Shown: positions 16,977 to 25,889 of the stretch, piece by piece
Layout: each line of letters opens with the position of its first letter
Numbering within the stretch: the stretch's first letter is position 1
Source of the DNA: Clostridiales bacterium
GTDB lineage: Bacteria; Bacillota; Clostridia; Lachnospirales; Lachnospiraceae
Assembly (NCBI GenBank): GCA_021201535.1
Contig: JAJQEU010000038.1
Coordinates: 1 to 33,470, forward strand
Direction of reading: 5' to 3'
DNA: 33,470 nucleotides
Translations under genes and position numbers: made by a program
Notes under the pieces: model-generated
The model's input: only the letters and a program-made list of their open reading frames with translations
What the model was told of the DNA's origin: nothing
The model's database searches: none

Positions 16977-18770
16977 TCAGACGATTTCTCTCGTATACAC
17001 TTCCAGCCATGCCCGCTCCTCATCTGTCAGATAAGGGGAAATCTTTTCACGTACCATCGCATGATATGCATTCAGCCAGTCTTTTTCCTTTTCATTCATC
17101 AACTCCGGCACTATACCGTCCAGATCAATGGGGCAATAGGTAATCGGCTCAAACCGCATAAACTGACCGTACTCGTTTTTTTCATCCTTCACACAAATCA
17201 ACTCGTTTTCGATGCGAATACCGTATTTCCCTTCCAGATAAACACCCGGCTCATCCGTCGTGATCATGCCTTCTTCCAACACACCGCTATCCCTGCGTTC
17301 CGGGACAATCTTATAGCGGAATCCGTTCGGTCCTTCGTGTACATTCAGGATATGACCCACGCCGTGGCCGGTGCCGCATTTATAGTCCAGTCCCAGCTCC
17401 CAGAGCGGCTCCCGGCAGACAACATCCATACTGATTCCGCCGCAGCCGTAGAGAAATCGCAGGTTCGCCAACGCAAGATTGCACCGCACGACAGTCGTAA
17501 AATGAAGCTTCATCTCCGCCGTAACCGGCCCGAGGATAAATGTGCGGGTGATATCCGTCGTCCCCTCCAGATAATGTCCGCCGCTGTCCACCAGCAGCAT
17601 GCCCTCCGGCCGGATCTCCGATTTCCGATCACGGGTAGCGGCATAATGCATCATCGCAGCATTCGACCCATAGGCACAGATATCCTCAAAACTCAGTTCC
17701 AGAAAATGCTCCTGCTGCGCACGCAGACTGTCCAGATAACACCCGACGGTGTACTCGTCCATGTAGGTGTTCCCGACATTCGTTTTCAGCCAATACATGA
17801 ATTTCGTCATGGCGACGCCGTCTTTTACATGCGCCCGACGGGTGTTTTGAAGCTCTGTCGGATTTTTCACCGCTTTCATCCGTTCGGATGGATCCTCCCT
17901 GTCAATGATATTCACACTCTCCGGCAGTGCTGAAATCAGACGGTAATTTACAATCTTCCGGTTCAGCAGGATTGACGTGCCTTCCGACAGCCGCGCCATT
18001 GCGCAATAAACATTCCGATAGGCGTCCACTTCCACACCGCATGCTCTCAGATATGCCGCCGTCTCGTCTCCCACAGCGTCCGGCTGAACAAAAAGTGTCG
18101 CACTTTCCTCTGAGATCAGCAGGAAGGACAGAAACACCGGCACGTGTTCTATATCATCCGCGCGGAGATTTAAAATCCACGCGATATCGCAGAGAGAGGC
18201 GATCATATGATAATCCGCTTTTTTCTCTGCCATTTTTTCCCGGATGCGTCCCAGCTTCGAGACAGCGGACTCTCCGCTGTACTCCCCGGCCAAAATCCAG
18301 ACCGGGGTGCATGCGATGGACGGTCGGTCAGTCCAGATTGGATCCAGCAGATCCTCCGTCACAGAAAGGCTGCCCCCTCTTTCCCCGGCAATTTCGCGAA
18401 ACTTCTCTGCCAACGCGCCATTGACCACACGCCCGTCAAATCCCAGAACACCGCCTGCGGGGAGCTCTTCTTTCAGGAAATCCGAAATCTCCGGCACATT
18501 CTCCTCGCCCATTCGGAAGAGATCAAAACCGGATCCGACCAGCTGCGCCTCCGCCTGAATAAAATATCGGCCATCTGTCCAGAGTCCCGCTCTGTCCTGC
18601 GTCACCACTGCAGTACCCGCAGATCCTGTAAACCCGGTCAAAAATTCCCGTGCGCGGAAATACGCGCCCACATACTCCGATTCATGAAAATCCGAAGATG
18701 GCACGATATAAATGTCGATACCCCTCCTTCTCATTTCTTCACGTAATTTTTCCAACCGAATATTTCCCAT
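16977..18770 (-). CDS. Xaa-Pro aminopeptidase (aminopeptidase P, M24B family)
   Basis: Removes N-terminal residues that precede proline; cytoplasmic, two metal ions. Two creatinase-type N-terminal domains (about 1-315) carry FTGSAGTAVV and WTDGRYFIQA. The pita-bread catalytic domain has the metal ligands in LLVDSGGHYLEGTTDITRT, GTGHGVGHILNVHEGP and TTDEPGVY, and the protein ends with the extra M24 C-terminal domain, giving about 597 residues, the long eukaryote-like form common in Clostridia. I place the start at ATG 18770 because AAAGGAAG lies just upstream; the longer reading to 18806 would need a TTG without a good site. It follows smpB after about 40 bases and precedes polA by 41, so it belongs to the same run. 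Confidence 0.92.
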   Translation of the reverse strand: MGNIRLEKLREEMRRRGIDIYIVPSSDFHESEYVGAYFRAREFLTGFTGSAGTAVVTQDRAGLWTDGRYFIQAEAQLVGSGFDLFRMGEENVPEISDFLKEELPAGGVLGFDGRVVNGALAEKFREIAGERGGSLSVTEDLLDPIWTDRPSIACTPVWILAGEYSGESAVSKLGRIREKMAEKKADYHMIASLCDIAWILNLRADDIEHVPVFLSFLLISEESATLFVQPDAVGDETAAYLRACGVEVDAYRNVYCAMARLSEGTSILLNRKIVNYRLISALPESVNIIDREDPSERMKAVKNPTELQNTRRAHVKDGVAMTKFMYWLKTNVGNTYMDEYTVGCYLDSLRAQQEHFLELSFEDICAYGSNAAMMHYAATRDRKSEIRPEGMLLVDSGGHYLEGTTDITRTFILGPVTAEMKLHFTTVVRCNLALANLRFLYGCGGISMDVVCREPLWELGLDYKCGTGHGVGHILNVHEGPNGFRYKIVPERRDSGVLEEGMITTDEPGVYLEGKYGIRIENELICVKDEKNEYGQFMRFEPITYCPIDLDGIVPELMNEKEKDWLNAYHAMVREKISPYLTDEERAWLEVYTREIV

Positions 18771-18809
18771 ACAAAGCTTCCTTTCGTTTTGATCTTCGAT
18801 ATTCAACTG

Positions 18810-19271
18810 CTAAAATTTCATTTTGAAGTCCCGCTCCGCTTCGCGCTTCTGATCCTTTTTTGCGATATCCCGGCGCTTATCATAGAGCTTCTTTCCGCGC
18901 GCCAGACCGATCTCTACCTTGATCAGACTTCCCTTCAGATAGACCTTCAGCGGAATCAATGTATAGCCCTTTTCTTTTATCTTCCCTGCGATCCGGTTGA
19001 TCTCATGGCGATGCAGCAGCAGCTTCTTCGGCCGCAGGGGATCGCGGTTGAAAATATTGCCCTTCTCATAAGGGCTGATGTGAAGGCCGTAAGCAATCAC
19101 CTCGCCGTTTTCAATGCGGATAAAGGATTCCTTAACGCTGCATTTTCCCATGCGGACAGACTTCACCTCTGTGCCGTGAAGGGCAACCCCCGCCTCATAG
19201 GTTTCTTCTATAAAATAATCGTGATAGGCCTTTTTATTATTTGCTATTAATTTTATCCTGTCTTTTCCCAT
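18810..19271 (-). CDS. smpB: SsrA-binding protein SmpB
   Basis: Binds tmRNA and brings it to stalled ribosomes for trans-translation. The 153 residues show the family pattern throughout: [38 protein letters not shown], the [12 protein letters not shown] loop and a basic tail with [16 protein letters not shown]. It starts three bases after the rnr stop, with GGAG inside the rnr 3' end, so the two are translationally coupled. rnr-smpB neighbours are widespread and functionally linked, since RNase R degrades mRNAs from tmRNA-tagged complexes. I saw no ssrA gene nearby. Confidence 0.97.
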   Translation of the reverse strand: MGKDRIKLIANNKKAYHDYFIEETYEAGVALHGTEVKSVRMGKCSVKESFIRIENGEVIAYGLHISPYEKGNIFNRDPLRPKKLLLHRHEINRIAGKIKEKGYTLIPLKVYLKGSLIKVEIGLARGKKLYDKRRDIAKKDQKREAERDFKMKF

Positions 19272-19274
19272 TTT

Positions 19275-21413
19275 TCAACTCCATGATTCTCCGTTACAGA
19301 GAGTAAAGTCAACCGTCCGCATCAGCCTGTCCGTGCCGGCCACCCGAACGGTCACCGTCTGTCCAAGCTTATAACTCCTGCCGGTGTGCTCCCCGACCAT
19401 CTCATATGCATCCTCCACATAATGATAATAATCATCCTTAAGGCTCGTCACATGCACCAGGCCCTCGATGGTGTTCGACAGTTCCACATACAGTCCATAC
19501 TGTGTGATGCCTGATATCACTCCCTCAAAAGCTTCCCCGATCCGTTCCTCCATATACTCGACCTTTTTCATTTTAATCGTCTCCCGCTCCGCCTCATCGG
19601 CACGGCGCTCCAGATCACCGGCCTGCTTCGCCACATCAGGCAGAATTTTTTCATAATGCTGCCGCCGCCTGCCATCCATGCGCCCGCGCAGCCCGTCCTT
19701 GATCACGCGGTGTATCTGCAGGTCGGGATAACGGCGGATCGGCGACGTAAAATGGCAGTAATACTTTGCTGCCAGCCCGAAATGACCGACGCACTCCACC
19801 GAATAGGCCGCCCGCTTCATGGAGCGCAGCGTCAGCCGCGAGATCAACGGCTCCGCCGGAGTATCTTCGATTTTCTCCAGAAGCTTCTGCAGCTCCTTCG
19901 GATGCACCTCATCGGAACCGATATGGATGTGATAACCAAAGTTGTTAATAAACGTGCTCAGTTTTCTGATCTTCTCCACATCCGGTTTTTCGTGCGTCCG
20001 GTACACAAACGGACTCTCCTGCCAGAAATAATCCTCAGCCACCGTCTCGTTTGCCGCCAACATAAAATCCTCAATGATCCTGGTCGCCGGATTCCGGTCA
20101 TAAGGAAGAATCTCCATCGGATGTCCCGCCCTGTCCAGAATCACTTTCGTCTCCGGGAAATCAAAATCAATCGATCCACGCGCCCTCCGCTTTGCCCGCA
20201 GCAGATCTGCCAGCTCCTTCATCATGAAAAACATCGGCACGAAATCCTCATACTCTGCCGTCGTCTTCTCATCACGCATCGTAATAATCTGATTGACGGC
20301 CGTGTATGTCATGCGCCGGTCCACACGGATGACCGTCTCTGCAATCTCATGATCCACAATATTGCCCTGCCGGTCAACGGTCATGATACAGCTCAGCGCC
20401 AATTGATCCTCTCCCTGGTTCAGCGAACAGATGCCATTCGAAAGCGTGTGCGGCAGCATCGGGATCACGCGATCCACCAGATAAACGCTGGTGCCGCGCT
20501 TTTTTGCCTCCACATCCAACGCACTGTGTTCCTGCACATAATTGGACACATCCGCGATATGCACGCCCAGCACATAACCATCCTCCGTCCCGGCTATGGT
20601 GACCGCATCGTCCAGATCCTTCGCATCCTCCCCGTCGATCGTGATGGTCTGCCAGCCGCGCAGATCCAGCCGTCCCGCCATGTCTGCCTCCGACACCGGC
20701 TTTGCCACCCGCGCCGCCTGATTCAGAACCTTCTCTGAAAACTCCATCGGCAGATCATAGGCTTTCGCCAGAGACAGAATATCCGTTCCCGGGTCATTCA
20801 CATGCCCGATGATCTCGATGATCCTTCCCTCCGGCTTTCGTCTGCGCTCCCCGTAAGATGTCAGCTCCACCACTGCCTTATGTCCGGTCACGGCTCCTTT
20901 CGACCTCTCTGACGGGATAAATACATCCATCCCAATCCGCGGATTATCCGGTTTCACAAACCCATAGTTTTCCGCGCTCTTCTCATAGGTACCCACAAGT
21001 GTTTTCAGACCGTGTTCCAGAATCTTTACGACTTTCCCCTCTCTGCGTTTTCCGCTCGATGGGATACAAACAACCTGAACCAAATCTTCGTGAATAGCGC
21101 CGAAGGTATTCTCCTCTGCAATGAAAATGTCCTCCGTCTCACCCTCCGCAGTCACAAAGCCATAACCCTTCGCATGCGCAGTAAACACACCGGTGATAAA
21201 ACGATGGCGGCCTTTGCGATACTTCCCTTTTGCGGATACCTCAATCTTTCCCTCCATGAGAAGCGCATCCAGAACCTCCTGAAGCTCCGCGCGCCGTTCT
21301 TTTGAAACATCTAAAACCGCAGCGATTTCTTTCGCCTTCATGGAAACATACTGCTCATCGCAGATAAAATCATAAATTACTTTTTTTCTTTTTTCTAAAT
21401 CTTCCTTATTCAT
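19275..21413 (-). CDS. rnr: Ribonuclease R
   Basis: Processive 3'-5' exoribonuclease that degrades structured RNA. 712 residues: an N-terminal winged-helix region (1-60), cold-shock/OB domains (about 70-215), the RNB catalytic domain (about 245-575) with the aspartates in TITIDGEDAKDLDDAV and VHIADVSNYV, and an S1 domain near 620-705 (FEGVISGITQYGLYVEL). The lysine-rich tail of E. coli RNase R is missing. The ATG at 21413 has only a weak site (GAG), unusual among its neighbours. It sits behind secG and directly before smpB; a terminator-like hairpin lies between secG and rnr, so its expression may depend on read-through. Confidence 0.96.
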   Translation of the reverse strand: MNKEDLEKRKKVIYDFICDEQYVSMKAKEIAAVLDVSKERRAELQEVLDALLMEGKIEVSAKGKYRKGRHRFITGVFTAHAKGYGFVTAEGETEDIFIAEENTFGAIHEDLVQVVCIPSSGKRREGKVVKILEHGLKTLVGTYEKSAENYGFVKPDNPRIGMDVFIPSERSKGAVTGHKAVVELTSYGERRRKPEGRIIEIIGHVNDPGTDILSLAKAYDLPMEFSEKVLNQAARVAKPVSEADMAGRLDLRGWQTITIDGEDAKDLDDAVTIAGTEDGYVLGVHIADVSNYVQEHSALDVEAKKRGTSVYLVDRVIPMLPHTLSNGICSLNQGEDQLALSCIMTVDRQGNIVDHEIAETVIRVDRRMTYTAVNQIITMRDEKTTAEYEDFVPMFFMMKELADLLRAKRRARGSIDFDFPETKVILDRAGHPMEILPYDRNPATRIIEDFMLAANETVAEDYFWQESPFVYRTHEKPDVEKIRKLSTFINNFGYHIHIGSDEVHPKELQKLLEKIEDTPAEPLISRLTLRSMKRAAYSVECVGHFGLAAKYYCHFTSPIRRYPDLQIHRVIKDGLRGRMDGRRRQHYEKILPDVAKQAGDLERRADEAERETIKMKKVEYMEERIGEAFEGVISGITQYGLYVELSNTIEGLVHVTSLKDDYYHYVEDAYEMVGEHTGRSYKLGQTVTVRVAGTDRLMRTVDFTLCNGESWS

Positions 21414-21436
21414 ATCTCGATCAATTGATCACTACC

Positions 21437-21468
21437 AAAAGAGGCTGTCGTTTCTTTACGACAGCCTC
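21437..21468 (-). terminator. Terminator-like hairpin between secG and rnr
   Basis: Perfect 11-bp stem GAGGCTGTCGT with its complement (21441-21451 and 21458-21468), 6-base loop, then TTTT on the minus strand. It starts nine bases after the secG stop and would end or reduce transcription before rnr. A 12-bp palindrome GATCAATTGATC follows at 21419-21430, within 6 bases of the rnr start. Confidence 0.75.
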
Positions 21469-21476
21469 TCATGTGC

Positions 21477-21728
21477 TTAACCCTGAAAACTACCAATATT
21501 CATTGCAGCTGCTCCGGCAAGAAAGATAATCAGCAAAATCCTCGTCACCTTGACCAGAACGCCCTCCATGGAACGACCCTTGTTCTTGCTCCAATAGCTG
21601 TTGTCTATGGTGGAACCGGACAGGGAGCCGAGTCCCTGGCTCTTCCCCTCCTGCATCAGAACGATGATTGTCATAACCACACTCAATATCATAAATACAA
21701 TCTTGACGATCAGTCTAACTGTGTCCAC
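21477..21728 (-). CDS. secG: Preprotein translocase subunit SecG
   Basis: Small accessory membrane subunit of the SecYEG channel that assists SecA-driven export. The 83-residue protein has two membrane segments (about 4-23 and 58-77) around a short loop, with the family marks VLMQEGKSQGLG, GS and a K/R-rich stretch before the second helix. The start is a GTG at 21728, eight bases after GGGAGG; the nearby ATG at 21735 is out of frame. A promoter is visible at 21791-21819. The secG-rnr-smpB order is common in Firmicutes. Confidence 0.94.
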   Translation of the reverse strand: MDTVRLIVKIVFMILSVVMTIIVLMQEGKSQGLGSLSGSTIDNSYWSKNKGRSMEGVLVKVTRILLIIFLAGAAAMNIGSFQG

Positions 21729-21790
21729 GAATCATACCTCCCGCGTGCAAAATATAAACTGTGTCTCTCCGACACCCATAACTGAGTAGC

Positions 21791-21819
21791 ATTCTACCAC
21801 AATCATCCTTAAAACGCAA
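21791..21819 (-). promoter_or_regulatory. Extended -10 promoter of secG
   Basis: Minus strand: TGGTAGAAT (-10 TAGAAT at 21791-21796 with TGn extension), 17-bp spacer, weak -35 TTGCGT (21814-21819). A GTGTC/GACAC hairpin with a GGAGA loop lies in the leader at 21761-21775. Confidence 0.6.
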
Positions 21820-21826
21820 GGGGAAT

Positions 21827-22045
21827 TTAATCAAAATCAAACTTATCAAATCTCTGATTCATCGCGCGGTAACGGAAGCGCACCATTTCATTCTTTGCGA
21901 GAACATCTTCCTCCGTGCCGGTGTATTGACAGCGGATGCAGTAATACTCACCCTTGTCCTTATCATAAAACATATCAATATCCAGATCGCGCATAAAACA
22001 GGACGGGCAGCGGTAATTTAATTTGCCTTTGCCAGATTGAGCCAT
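21827..22045 (-). CDS. Small zinc-ribbon protein of unknown function
   Basis: 72 residues with two CxxC knuckles, C13-P-S-C16 and C36-I-R-C39, separated by 19 residues, the spacing of a rubredoxin-like zinc ribbon. The C-terminal part is charged and ends in FDKFDFD. It is cytoplasmic, with no signal or membrane segment. The start overlaps the end of the 611-residue gene by 28 bases and is read in another frame, with AAGGAGGT nine bases upstream, so the two are co-transcribed. Zinc ribbons of this size often bind nucleic acid or act as accessory factors, but I do not recognise a named family. Confidence 0.8.
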   Translation of the reverse strand: MAQSGKGKLNYRCPSCFMRDLDIDMFYDKDKGEYYCIRCQYTGTEEDVLAKNEMVRFRYRAMNQRFDKFDFD

Positions 22046-23853
22046 GTCGCAAATACCTCCTTATCTGATATTTTCTTCCGGTATCCGAGCGTAAACATCG
22101 GCGAAAATGCATATCCCTCTTTTATATATCCTTCCGCCGCCTGATCCGCAGCTGTCAGAGAAACCTTCGTCTCAATCGCCGGGATCACAGCACTGACCGC
22201 GGACGCACCCGCAAGAGTTGCTTCGCGGCAGCGGTATTCGTAACGGATCTCCTTCTCATCCACGCCCTCGCACTTCAAAAGTATACCGGTCATATCCTCC
22301 GGATACTCCGTCGTACCGTAGCAGGCTACCATATATTCATTCAGGATAACCTCCGCGTCCGGATCGCTCATCTCCAGAATGTTCCGCTCAATCTTAATCG
22401 ACGAAGAGCCCTCCTCAAAATATTCCTTCGTCTGCAAGGTCACAGTGAGACCTCTGAACTCAATTGATACCGGATCCAGCGTCAGGACACGGGTATGACC
22501 CTCCTGCGAAAAGTGCGCTTTTGTGCGGCAGAGAGCCAGATCAACCTCCTCGCCTTTGCAGGACAGCTTCGCGCTGCGGATCGTTCCTTCACCGGCATAA
22601 TGCGTGAAATAGCCCGCCCGATATTTCTCCTGGATCAGAAACGGGTAGGAGGCATCCTGCACATGCTTTGTCCCGATGCCGACCGGCCATTCCAGCTTCG
22701 CTGCATAGGGACGCAGATCTACGATAGCTCCGCCCTGATCCATGTTCACACAGGCTCTCATATAGGGATCACAGTACCAGAACAGCTGCTTGTCCGATCC
22801 ATAGAGAATATCCCTCCAAAGCGCGCACTCCGGCTCTGTATAGGACTTTTTCTCCCGATAATAATCGGCAAACTCCGACATTGTCATGTCGACCAGCTTC
22901 CCCTCTTTTTTCAGTTGTCCGTAGTATTTACAGCCGTCCGTATAGGACTTTACCAACAGCTCATAGGGAGCCTCCCAGCGCCCCATCTTGTTCATCCAGC
23001 CGGGCCCTACAAACATCATATTATAAGCATAGCCGTTGTTATACTTCTCCAGGGAGCGATACTGGTCGATCAGGTTGTACAGATAGGGATACTCCCAGGT
23101 TTTCGTGTCATAGATCATACCGCGAAGCACATTCTGAGGGTGGGTTCCGAAATTAGAACCGTTCCCGTCATAGCATGCGATCAGGTCTCTGGAAAGATGC
23201 GGTATCGCCACGATCCCGCTGTCCTCGGCCTCGTTCGCGGCAGGCGCGTGCGTATTCTGCTTCGACGGAATCCACGGCGCCCACGGCCCGCCGTCAAACA
23301 GCGTGTACCAGGAATTGTTGCAGGTGTGATAGGCCTTCGGCCCTTCCTCCCAGCAGGTGGCGATCGCGCACTTGACGCTCGGATACTTCTCCTTAATATA
23401 GTTCGTCAGGTCAGCGTCCATGTAATAAGAACCGGTAGATTCGGGATAAAAGCCAAACCGGTCACGGAACTTCTCAAACACATCGTTGACGATCGCCTTC
23501 TTCTCCTCCATGGAAAACATCCAGATGCAGAAGTCCTTTGTATGATACTTTTCACGGAATTCCTCACACGGCAGTCCCAGCAGGGAGAGCGCAATCTCAT
23601 CCCCATATACCTCGTGATCGTGTTTTGCAATCTCTACCGCCTCATCGTTGAACAGAGATGCGTATGTCATATGTATCGTAACCTTCAGTCCGTTCTCATG
23701 CGCGATTCTCTGCTGTGTCCTAAAGATATCCAGAGACTCCGTGAGAAGTGCCGTATCTCCGATATCCTCCTCCTTCCCCTGGCCGGTCACAGTCGCGGAA
23801 TACTCCGGCACCATCTCCGGTCGGTGGATGACATTCACAATAAATTTGTCCAT
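22018..23853 (-). CDS. Unassigned 611-residue protein, possible carbohydrate-active barrel enzyme
   Basis: I do not recognise a named family. The N-terminal ~330 residues look like a (beta/alpha) barrel of the GH57/NodB-deacetylase kind: VNVIHRPE, then GLKVTIHMTYASLFNDE, a HDHEVYGDEIAL strand, PESTGSYYMDADL and CAIATCWEEG, with many Trp, Tyr, Asp and His residues as in sugar-binding clefts (WYTLFDGGPWAPW). The C-terminal ~220 residues appear beta-rich, like a beta-sandwich. No signal peptide, so it would act on imported material. It stands beside a sugar ABC transporter but behind that operon's terminator, with its own promoter at 23934-23962. GGAGGG is six bases before the ATG. A role in processing oligosaccharides is inference from fold impression and neighbourhood. 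Confidence 0.72.
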   Translation of the reverse strand: MDKFIVNVIHRPEMVPEYSATVTGQGKEEDIGDTALLTESLDIFRTQQRIAHENGLKVTIHMTYASLFNDEAVEIAKHDHEVYGDEIALSLLGLPCEEFREKYHTKDFCIWMFSMEEKKAIVNDVFEKFRDRFGFYPESTGSYYMDADLTNYIKEKYPSVKCAIATCWEEGPKAYHTCNNSWYTLFDGGPWAPWIPSKQNTHAPAANEAEDSGIVAIPHLSRDLIACYDGNGSNFGTHPQNVLRGMIYDTKTWEYPYLYNLIDQYRSLEKYNNGYAYNMMFVGPGWMNKMGRWEAPYELLVKSYTDGCKYYGQLKKEGKLVDMTMSEFADYYREKKSYTEPECALWRDILYGSDKQLFWYCDPYMRACVNMDQGGAIVDLRPYAAKLEWPVGIGTKHVQDASYPFLIQEKYRAGYFTHYAGEGTIRSAKLSCKGEEVDLALCRTKAHFSQEGHTRVLTLDPVSIEFRGLTVTLQTKEYFEEGSSSIKIERNILEMSDPDAEVILNEYMVACYGTTEYPEDMTGILLKCEGVDEKEIRYEYRCREATLAGASAVSAVIPAIETKVSLTAADQAAEGYIKEGYAFSPMFTLGYRKKISDKEVFATWLNLAKAN

Positions 23854-23933
23854 ACCAAACCCTCCATGTGTATATACCCCCGGAATCTCACATGCGTATG
23901 ATTTGAGGAGTATATAATTTTCTTATACTTCAC

Positions 23934-23962
23934 AGTATATACCATGAAAATCTGCTTTGCAA
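23934..23962 (-). promoter_or_regulatory. Promoter of the 611-residue gene
   Basis: Minus strand: TTGCAA (23957-23962), 17-bp spacer, TATACT (23934-23939). The -35 and spacing equal those of the galK promoter at 33.4 kb. GTATATA occurs at 23870, 23910 and 23935 on the plus strand, the last overlapping the -10. Confidence 0.6.
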
Positions 23963-23981
23963 GATTCTCAAAACAGTTCTG

Positions 23982-24015
23982 AAAAAAAGACACCGCTGGA
24001 AAGCAGTGTCTTTTT
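23982..24015. terminator. Intrinsic terminator after the sugar ABC transporter operon
   Basis: A 14-position stem with one mismatch (AAAAAGACACCGCT against AGCAGTGTCTTTTT) and a GGAA loop, followed on the minus strand by a seven-T run. It lies 43 bases after the permease stop. A/T runs on both sides would let it work in either direction. Confidence 0.87.
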
Positions 24016-24057
24016 GATACGAAATCATATGGCTATTGCAGTATACAAAACTCCATC

Positions 24058-24897
24058 TTACTTGACAGCGCCGGTAAGACCTTCCGCGAACTGCTTCTGC
24101 AGAACGAAGAATACAACCATGGTCGGAATGGAGCAGAAGAGTACGCCCATCATCAGCATACCGTAATCAATCGTATAACCGCTGGAAAGGTTTGCGATCA
24201 GCATCGGCATCGTCTGGGAATCAGACTGTGTCAATACGACCTTCGGCCAGAGGTAAGCATTCCATGCATTCATGAATGTGATAACCGCGGCAGCTGCGTA
24301 GGTCGATTTCATCATCGGCATGTACATGCGGATGAAAATGCCGAACTCTCTCAATCCGTCAATACGCGCCGCCTCCATCGTATCCAGAGGGAAACTTCGC
24401 GAGTTTTGTCGGAAAAACATGACAAGGAACGGCGTCGAGATTGAAGGAAGAACGAAGCCCCACATGGAGTTCAGCAGTCCTGCGGTGGACATCATCTTGA
24501 ACAGAGGGATCATCGTTGCAACCTGCGGAACCATCATGGCCAGAAGCAGAATGGTAAACAGGGCGTCTTTTGCCTTATCATGGTAAAGCTCGAAGCCAAA
24601 TCCGGCCAGCGAGCAGATAAACAGAGCAAGTAATGTCTGCAGGATGGCGTACTTGAAGGAGTTTGCCATCGCACCGCCCAGGTTCTGGCTGGAGATCAGA
24701 TTCTGGAAGTTCGTGATTGCGTAGGCACCCGGGACGATACGGCCGCGGGCTACGTCAATCGACTGGTTGGTAGCCGCTGAGATCATCCAGTAGAACGGGA
24801 ATACGGATACGAACGCCACAATGATCAGGAATATATAAGTCGGGATCAGCCTGCGCTGAATCATGGATTTATTTTTCTTCTTAGTCACGCGTATCAC
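24058..24897 (-). CDS. Sugar ABC transporter permease, MalG-like (CUT1)
   Basis: Inner-membrane permease of a CUT1-type (carbohydrate uptake 1) importer. 279 residues with about six membrane helices; the first is IPTYIFLIIVAFVSVFPFYW, and the EAA loop that docks the ATPase is EAARIDGLREFGIF. The ORF overlaps the MalF-like gene by 17 bases. The start is ambiguous: GTG at 24897, or GTG at 24888, which has AGGTGAT four bases upstream. No ATPase gene is in the operon, so a shared MsmX-type ATPase encoded elsewhere is expected, as is usual for this class in Firmicutes. Substrate is inferred only from context (galacto-oligosaccharides). Confidence 0.92.
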   Translation of the reverse strand: MIRVTKKKNKSMIQRRLIPTYIFLIIVAFVSVFPFYWMISAATNQSIDVARGRIVPGAYAITNFQNLISSQNLGGAMANSFKYAILQTLLALFICSLAGFGFELYHDKAKDALFTILLLAMMVPQVATMIPLFKMMSTAGLLNSMWGFVLPSISTPFLVMFFRQNSRSFPLDTMEAARIDGLREFGIFIRMYMPMMKSTYAAAAVITFMNAWNAYLWPKVVLTQSDSQTMPMLIANLSSGYTIDYGMLMMGVLFCSIPTMVVFFVLQKQFAEGLTGAVK

Positions 24898-25780
24898 CTA
24901 CTTTCATATTGATCAATGCCAGAACCGCAACAAGTATAAATACGAAGAACGACATGGCCGATGCATAGCCGAAGTTCGCTACACCGGTACCGAACGCATT
25001 GTTATAGATGTAATGCGACATCGTGATCGTGCTGTTGGCGGGGCCGCCGTTTGTCAGGTTGACGGACTCGTCGAACAACTGCAGCGTACCGTTGATGGAC
25101 ATGATGAATGTCATGATAATCGTCGGCTTCAGCAGCGGGCAGGTAATTCGGAAGAAGGTCTGCATACCGTTGGCACCGTCCACCTTCGCCGCCTCGTACA
25201 CAGAATACTCAATATTCTGAAGACCGGCCAGATAAAACACCATGTTGTATCCGGTCCATCTCCAGATAAGCGCGATAATGATGACCGCTTTCGCGCTCCC
25301 CGGATTCCCCAGGAAATTGTATCCCGTATCGAGTATGTGCAGACTCGTCAGGATCGTGTTGATCAGACCCTCTGTCGCGAACAGTGACTTGAAGATCAAT
25401 GCGTAGGAAACCAGCGACGTCGCGCAGGGAAGAAATACGCAGGTACGGAACAGACCCTTGAATTTCAGGTCCTTGTTGTTCAGCATCTGTGCCAGCAGGA
25501 TCGCCAGAATCAGCATGATCGGCACCTGAATGACAAGATACAGGAACGTATTTCCAATGGAACGGACAAAAAGCTGGTCCTTGAACATACGAACAAAGTT
25601 GTTGAAGATAGGCTCATTCCAGACCATGCTGGCGCTCGAGCCTGTTTTTAAGGCCATGATAAAGGCGCGAACCATCGGGTAGAAACTCATGATCGCGATC
25701 AGAATCGTGGCCGGCATCAGCCAGACCCATCCTGAGATCGACTGCTTCGCGAGCAACCCGAGTCCCTTTTTCTCTTTCAA
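24881..25780 (-). CDS. Sugar ABC transporter permease, MalF-like (CUT1)
   Basis: Partner permease of 299 residues with six predicted membrane helices and the EAA loop YEAAKVDGANGMQTFFRI. Together with the MalG-like protein it forms the channel of a CUT1 importer. The start is a TTG at 25780, supported by AGGGGGGA six bases upstream; no better ATG lies near. The gene is separated from the sugar-binding protein by 203 bases that hold a strong terminator-like hairpin, which fits lower expression of permeases than of the binding protein. Confidence 0.92.
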   Translation of the reverse strand: MKEKKGLGLLAKQSISGWVWLMPATILIAIMSFYPMVRAFIMALKTGSSASMVWNEPIFNNFVRMFKDQLFVRSIGNTFLYLVIQVPIMLILAILLAQMLNNKDLKFKGLFRTCVFLPCATSLVSYALIFKSLFATEGLINTILTSLHILDTGYNFLGNPGSAKAVIIIALIWRWTGYNMVFYLAGLQNIEYSVYEAAKVDGANGMQTFFRITCPLLKPTIIMTFIMSINGTLQLFDESVNLTNGGPANSTITMSHYIYNNAFGTGVANFGYASAMSFFVFILVAVLALINMKVGDTRD

Positions 25781-25889
25781 TTAAATCCCCCCTAACATAT
25801 GAATCGGGCAGAAGACAGTCTCAGACTCCTGCTCGTCGCACAAACCCATAAGCGGCTCTGCCGCGTCATCTCACGATGAGGTCCTGTGC

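Noticed and set aside
18771-18809. tmRNA (ssrA) gene next to smpB
   Set aside because: Only about 40 bases separate smpB from the aminopeptidase gene, and no tRNA-like ends or tag frame are present.
22495-23901. Long open frame (468 codons) on the plus strand
   Set aside because: It is antisense to the 611-residue gene, which has a promoter, a good ribosome binding site and protein-like composition; the plus frame reads as a His/Arg/Ile-rich shadow.
23870-23943. Three GTATATA copies as a regulatory array
   Set aside because: Spacing (40 and 25 bp) is irregular, one copy is part of the -10 region, and the sequence is simply AT-rich.
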